From Cytidiella melzeri (taxonomy: Eukaryota > Basidiomycota > Agaricomycetes > Polyporales > Irpicaceae), in the NCBI GenBank assembly GCA_022592445.1, contig JABYQR010000716.1, forward strand, positions 1 through 10,745: a DNA stretch of 10,745 nucleotides, read 5' to 3'. Positions 7,661 through 10,745 of this stretch are shown here, piece by piece; position 1 is the first letter of the stretch; every line of letters begins with the position of its first letter. Below the pieces are notes generated by a model that saw nothing but the letters and a program-made list of their open reading frames with translations, was not told where the DNA came from and made no database searches. Both the position numbers and the translations under genes were made by a program.

Positions 7661-7755
7661 TGAGTCATTTACTCATTATGTACGCCTCTGGTACAAGTGC
7701 TGAGCCTAGTCATACAATGAGTCATGCACTCATAGCATGAGTCATGTATGAGTCA
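7661..7755. promoter_or_regulatory. Cluster of four TGAGTCA sites in solo LTR copy 2
   Basis: TGAGTCA starts at 7661, 7718, 7738 and 7749, with the same 57, 20 and 11 bp spacing as in copy 1. They lie 80-170 bp upstream of the TATATAAG box, a usual distance for fungal upstream activating sites. Confidence 0.5.
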
Positions 7756-7923
7756 TGCACTTAGTAATACAGTAGAATAGCTGAAGTAGACATGTATAGT
7801 AGTTGCTTACATAAGTAGATACAGACATGTATATAAGCAGAGCTGCTGAAGCAGCAAGAATAATAAGACTCATCTTCAAAGCTTAACAGCCTCTACCCCT
7901 CACACACATATTCCACTTTGTTA

Positions 7924-7928
7924 GTTTT
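7924..7928. repeat. Right target-site duplication of solo LTR copy 2 (GTTTT)
   Basis: Matches 7362-7366 exactly. Confidence 0.8.
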
Positions 7929-7968
7929 GCCATGGTATAATGCATCAGACTTGTGCCATAGGGTAAAC

Positions 7969-8507
7969 ATGGCGAGAAAACTTTGAGAGTGGGTGACGGC
8001 ATTCATCAACAATTTACAGGCACTTCCATACAGCAGATTGGTCAATCAATGCTGGAATGCATGTCTCCTCGATCAGAAGCCAAACCTCAACATTGCCATC
8101 ATTGCTCACCTTCAGAGTGTTAGAAAGTTTGTCTGCACGCAGGACATTGTTGACTTCACTGCCCAGCCAGATGTCCAGGCAGAGTATGGTTTGAAGAAAG
8201 CCACCAGTCTGTCAACAGCTCAGACCTGGATGCACCCCCTAGAATATTGCTGGATAAAGAGTCCAAGTGGACAATTATTGATGGTCACAAACGAGAAGAC
8301 ATTGTAGTGTACTGCAATAGAGTTTTTCTCCCCACACTCGCTGACCTTGATCCCAATGTTCTTCATTTCAACCCCAATGGGACTGTGCTCCCTATTCCCA
8401 ATGATATTCCTCGGCCACACAACTCTTACGTTGTCTATTGGTTGCACAATGAATGCACTTCCTACGCACGTGACTGCCACCTGGTCCGATTGTCATGGAT
8501 GGCCTGA
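7969..8507 (+). pseudogene. DDE-type transposase fragment (broken, truncated)
   Basis: The N-terminal part reads WVTAFINNLQALPY, then a helix-turn-helix-like part ending in TAQTWMHPLEY and WIKSPSGQ. The frame then breaks near 8268-8276 (one base missing), and the next frame gives DGHKREDIVVYCNRVFLP, a signature I associate with a family of agaricomycete DDE transposases, followed by VVYWLHNECTSYARD. In related proteins that position is HDES/T, the first catalytic Asp; here codon AAT gives Asn. A TGA at 7984-7986 separates an ATG at 7969 from the rest, and similarity stops near 8490, so the remaining catalytic domain is lost. The fragment is inactive. The DDE call is fairly safe; the precise superfamily (Tc1/mariner-like or other) is not. 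Confidence 0.6.
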
Positions 8508-9319
8508 CTAGCCCTTAATTTTCGCAATTTATCTCTTGTTTTTATCTATAAAACTCCGGGCTGCAGCTCAGTTGCAACCTTTCCTACATAAACTCCTTTG
8601 CACGTCTATTAAGCGCCCGTATCACGTGGCTTAGACGCTCCACACGGTCACATTACTTGCTACTACGTCACACTAGCATGTGACTTAGCTTAAGTAAGAC
8701 CACATGGCTACAGACACATGGCTCAGCCCATAGCTAGGGTTTGATGTCATAAATGACGCCCACATGGACTCCTTTTGTTCTTTCCTTATTGTTCTCTTTA
8801 TGGAAGGATGTTCTCACAGGTGTGGGAATGGAATACAATAGTTGGTCTCCTTTTAGATAGATTCTCTCACGAGTAGAGTTCTTGGCAAGGTCTAGACAAT
8901 AGCTATTGTTCTACTTTAGGTAGTTCTTTTGTTCTTCGTTCACACGGCTTCTTGCAAAGCCTGCCCTCAACATGGTCTGTGCGCAGGTCCCTGAAGTCTA
9001 TATATACTGCTACATGTACGCTCCTAGCCCCCCATCTCGACCTCTTGGTCTTTACTGGGCTAGGTAAGCAACCCCCTCTTGTACTACATAGCTGGTAGTC
9101 ACAATACTAACTTGGTCTTTACTGGGCTAGACATCTGCATAAGGTTTATAGCTGGTGAGAGTATTGAGCTTCACGCCTACCACCACCACTTTGTCGTCAT
9201 CCACTTCGTGTCCCTGTTTGTCACGTCGAGCCTTGTCTCCGTGTCATTAGGTCGAGATCGTTGTGAAACCCTGGGTTCCCCCATTCCCACCGTTTAAAAA
9301 AGTTTATTCCTGTTTGACG
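8491..9319 (+). promoter_or_regulatory. Probable 5' LTR and leader of a Gypsy-type retrotransposon
   Basis: Sequence unrelated to the truncated transposase begins near 8491, where TGTCATGG could be the LTR start. TGATGTCAT recurs at 8742. A TATATATACTG box lies at about 9000, followed by a C/T-rich start region and a putative intron (9064-9130). A convincing primer-binding site was not found; candidates such as TGGGTTCCCC at about 9272 match no tRNA end I know. LTR boundaries are therefore uncertain, and the 3' LTR lies beyond the window. Confidence 0.4.
9064..9130 (+). other. Candidate 67-nt leader intron flanked by a 20-bp direct repeat
   Basis: Begins GTAAGCAA, has a perfect TACTAAC branch site at 9105-9111, and ends GGGCTAG. 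CTTGGTCTTTACTGGGCTAG ends both the upstream exon (9044-9063) and the intron (9111-9130), so the repeat period equals the intron length. Confidence 0.55.
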
Positions 9320-10048
9320 ATGCCTAAAGACACGCGCCCCCGTTTCTCCAAGACCCTCCCTACCACAGAGCCTCAGCTCAAGAGGAGTCTTCCCCCATCT
9401 TTCCTCGACGCTCTCGCTGCCAAGCGTACGAGCGGTCAACCTCATCGCTGGTCTGACAAAGACCTCGTCAACGTCGCGAAGTACGTATCAAAGAAGCCGC
9501 CTGTCAAAGGCATCACCCTCACCGTCCCCTCTTACGAGGAAAATCGACAACTTCGCGCTTCTGCCCGAGCATACGGAGAACGTGCAGCCGAGGAACGTGC
9601 TCGCACTCTTGCTGAGCAACAAACTCACAAGCCGACTCTCGCTGAGCGACTTGCCAAACTTCCTCCGCCCACTCCCGCTCCCGCTGCACCCAAACCGGTA
9701 CTGATAGACTTCAAAAAGTTATCACCGGTTGACCTCATCGGCATCTTCAAGCCGAAGCTTACCGCTGTCCATACCCGCTTGCAAGCTTTAACAGAGTTAC
9801 AAGAACTTCTCAACTGCGCAGACCCCGACCATCGTCGCGCGCTACTCCACCTTGTCAACAAAGTCAATCGCTTCCTTAACCGACTTGACGAGCTCGCACC
9901 TGTCACAGCCGACCGCGAGTGGCAACTCCTAGACTGGGGTTGCAAAGCAATTGGGAAAGTCTCGTTTAAGCAACTTCGCAAAAACTATAGCAAAGTTCTT
10001 GCACAACTTAACGTAGTTAATAACGATAGCTACTTCGAGTGGATCTAG
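9320..10048 (+). CDS. ORF of unknown function ahead of gag (242 aa)
   Basis: An intact frame from ATG 9320 to TAG 10048. I chose this Met because a 5' extension of the frame (to 9263) lacks an ATG and is leader-like. The N-terminus (1-40) is basic with Pro; a segment around 43-62 (HRWSDKDLVNVAKYVSKKPP) looks like a compact helical unit; 75-113 is a highly charged Arg/Glu/Ala-rich helix, possibly coiled coil; 114-126 is a Pro/Ala linker; 130-242 is a helical domain with a Trp pair (REWQLLDWG). There are no membrane segments, signal peptide or zinc motifs. It lies between the LTR-like leader and gag, 74 bp before the gag ATG, so it is probably an accessory ORF of the retrotransposon on the same RNA. 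I do not recognise the family. The third positions are C-rich as in gag, unlike the surrounding AT-richer sequence. Confidence 0.7.
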   Translation: MPKDTRPRFSKTLPTTEPQLKRSLPPSFLDALAAKRTSGQPHRWSDKDLVNVAKYVSKKPPVKGITLTVPSYEENRQLRASARAYGERAAEERARTLAEQQTHKPTLAERLAKLPPPTPAPAAPKPVLIDFKKLSPVDLIGIFKPKLTAVHTRLQALTELQELLNCADPDHRRALLHLVNKVNRFLNRLDELAPVTADREWQLLDWGCKAIGKVSFKQLRKNYSKVLAQLNVVNNDSYFEWI

Positions 10049-10122
10049 ACAGTCCACAGTTTGTTGCACACAACGTCTTGTAATAATTGCATACATTTCT
10101 CCTCCTCATCACCAAAGACGAC
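10049..10122 (+). other. 74-bp spacer between the accessory ORF and gag
   Basis: AT-rich after the ORF stop, then CT-rich (TTTCTCCTCCTCATCACC) up to the gag ATG at 10123. No intron or structure is obvious. Confidence 0.4.
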
Positions 10123-10745
10123 ATGGATCCCAACTAGCCCGCCGCCCCTGCTGCCCCAGCTGCCCCAGTCGCCAACCTAAGCCAACAAGACGTCCTGAAT
10201 ATGTTGGGTGTCTTGACACAAAGGATGGTAGACCTGACCAATCAGGTGGCTGCACTTGCAGCTGCACAGACACCAGCGGTTGCCGCTGCTACCCACGCTT
10301 CTCGGGAAAGAAGCATCGTTGAGAAACCAGTCTCCTTCAAGGGGAAAACATCGTCGGAAGCCCGGCTCTTCCGCCACGCGTTCATAGTATGGGCGCAAAA
10401 TCAAGGAAAAGTGTTCTTCCAGCAAGACGCGCAAGGCCAGGTCCGGGTGGACAATAATGGCGCAAGGATCTTCGATCCTCACAAACTCATCACCAGCGCC
10501 CTATCATTCATGCAAGAAGACGCTGCCGACTGGGCTCGCCCTCACATCGAGGAGCTGGCCAACTCCAAACCAGCATTCGGTAACAACTGGGACACTTTTA
10601 TCGAGGCCTTTAAGGCAAAATTCGAGCCTATAGATGCTGTCATGGAGGCCAAGACGAAAGTCGCCAACATGAAGCAAGGCAACAAAACCTTCGCCGCCCA
10701 CATCTCCGAGTTTGAGACATGGGCCCCTCGCACTGGCTGGAGCCA
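10123..10745 (+). pseudogene. gag: Ty3/Gypsy-type gag, 5' part, amber stop at codon 5; runs off window
   Basis: The frame opens ATG GAT CCC AAC TAG, then continues without a stop for 202 codons to the window end. Residues 6-17 are Ala/Pro-rich; 27-50 form a probable coiled coil (MLGVLTQRMVDLTNQVAALA); from 67 comes EKPVSFKGKTSSEARLF, then the capsid-like retrotransposon gag region with WARPHIEEL and WDTFIEAFKAKFEP (about 156-169) followed by A..KVANMKQGNKTFAAHISE. Gag builds the cytoplasmic virus-like particle that packages element RNA. The TAG at 10135-10137 probably replaces a CAG. An in-frame Met at codon 27 (10201) could still start nearly the whole capsid region. Protease, reverse transcriptase and integrase lie outside the window, so whether the element is otherwise intact is unknown. 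Confidence 0.75.

Larger units (their letters stand above)
7367..7923 (+). mobile_element. Solo LTR, plus orientation (copy 2)
   Basis: A 557-bp LTR from TGTTAAAAC to CACTTTGTTA, flanked by GTTTT duplications, and the reverse complement of copy 1 at 946-1506. It carries an AATAT-type microsatellite at about 7376-7411 that is longer and more regular than in copy 1. Other differences are scattered substitutions and the loss of one 11-bp TGAGTCA-containing unit. A TATATAAG box lies near 7830. No internal element sequence adjoins it. Confidence 0.85.

Noticed and set aside
946..7923. One 7-kb element with 560-bp terminal inverted repeats (Maverick-like or other large DNA element).
   Set aside because: Each repeat has its own perfect 5-bp target duplication on both sides (CAAAT and GTTTT), which fits two solo LTRs, and no shared outer duplication exists.
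9268..9300. Primer-binding site TGGGTTCCCC for the Gypsy element.
   Set aside because: It starts with TGG but does not match any tRNA 3' end I can recall, and the preceding bases do not look like an LTR end.
9625..9981. Minus-strand 118-codon open frame.
   Set aside because: Shadow of the 242-aa plus-strand ORF, which has better codon and protein character.

Overview
The window looks like a transposon-dense stretch of a filamentous fungal genome, most likely a mushroom-forming basidiomycete (Agaricomycetes). I base this on family recognition: a hAT transposase tail of the agaricomycete type, a DDE transposase fragment of a kind I associate with that group, a Ty3/Gypsy-type gag, fungal-style short introns (51-124 nt, GT-AG, one with a perfect TACTAAC branch site) and a Wss1-like (WLM) gene start. 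No tRNA, rRNA or CRISPR array was seen.

Layout. 142-734: C-terminal part of a hAT transposase with a 57-nt intron and a -1 frame break; 735-940 is its GC-rich tail. 946-1506: a solo LTR on the minus strand with its own 5-bp target duplication. 1533-1750: an 80-bp tandem array. 1751-3130: a pyrimidine-rich, CTCGAG-rich low-complexity block. About 3167-3997: a minisatellite followed by an LTR-like promoter and leader. 4010-4850: non-coding sequence and a purine-rich tract. 4850-6520: the only stretch that looks like old host genes, all on the minus strand: a WLM metalloprotease gene reduced to its first exon and frameshifted, and upstream of it a chain of phase-consistent exons for an unrecognised membrane protein whose last intron is filled with a GGGCAA-type minisatellite. 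7367-7923: a second solo LTR of the same family as the first, on the plus strand, with a different target duplication. 7969-8507: a broken DDE transposase fragment. About 8491-9319: promoter and leader of a Gypsy-type retrotransposon. 9320-10048: an intact 242-aa ORF of unknown function. 10123-end: gag, running off the window, with an amber stop at codon 5.

The most interesting points are the extra intact ORF ahead of gag, a leader intron whose 3' end repeats the 20 bases ending the upstream exon (an apparent tandem-duplication intron), a cluster of TGACTCA (Gcn4/AP-1 type) sites in both solo LTRs, and the repeat-filled intron of the minus-strand gene. All identifications come from reading the sequence; no database search was run.
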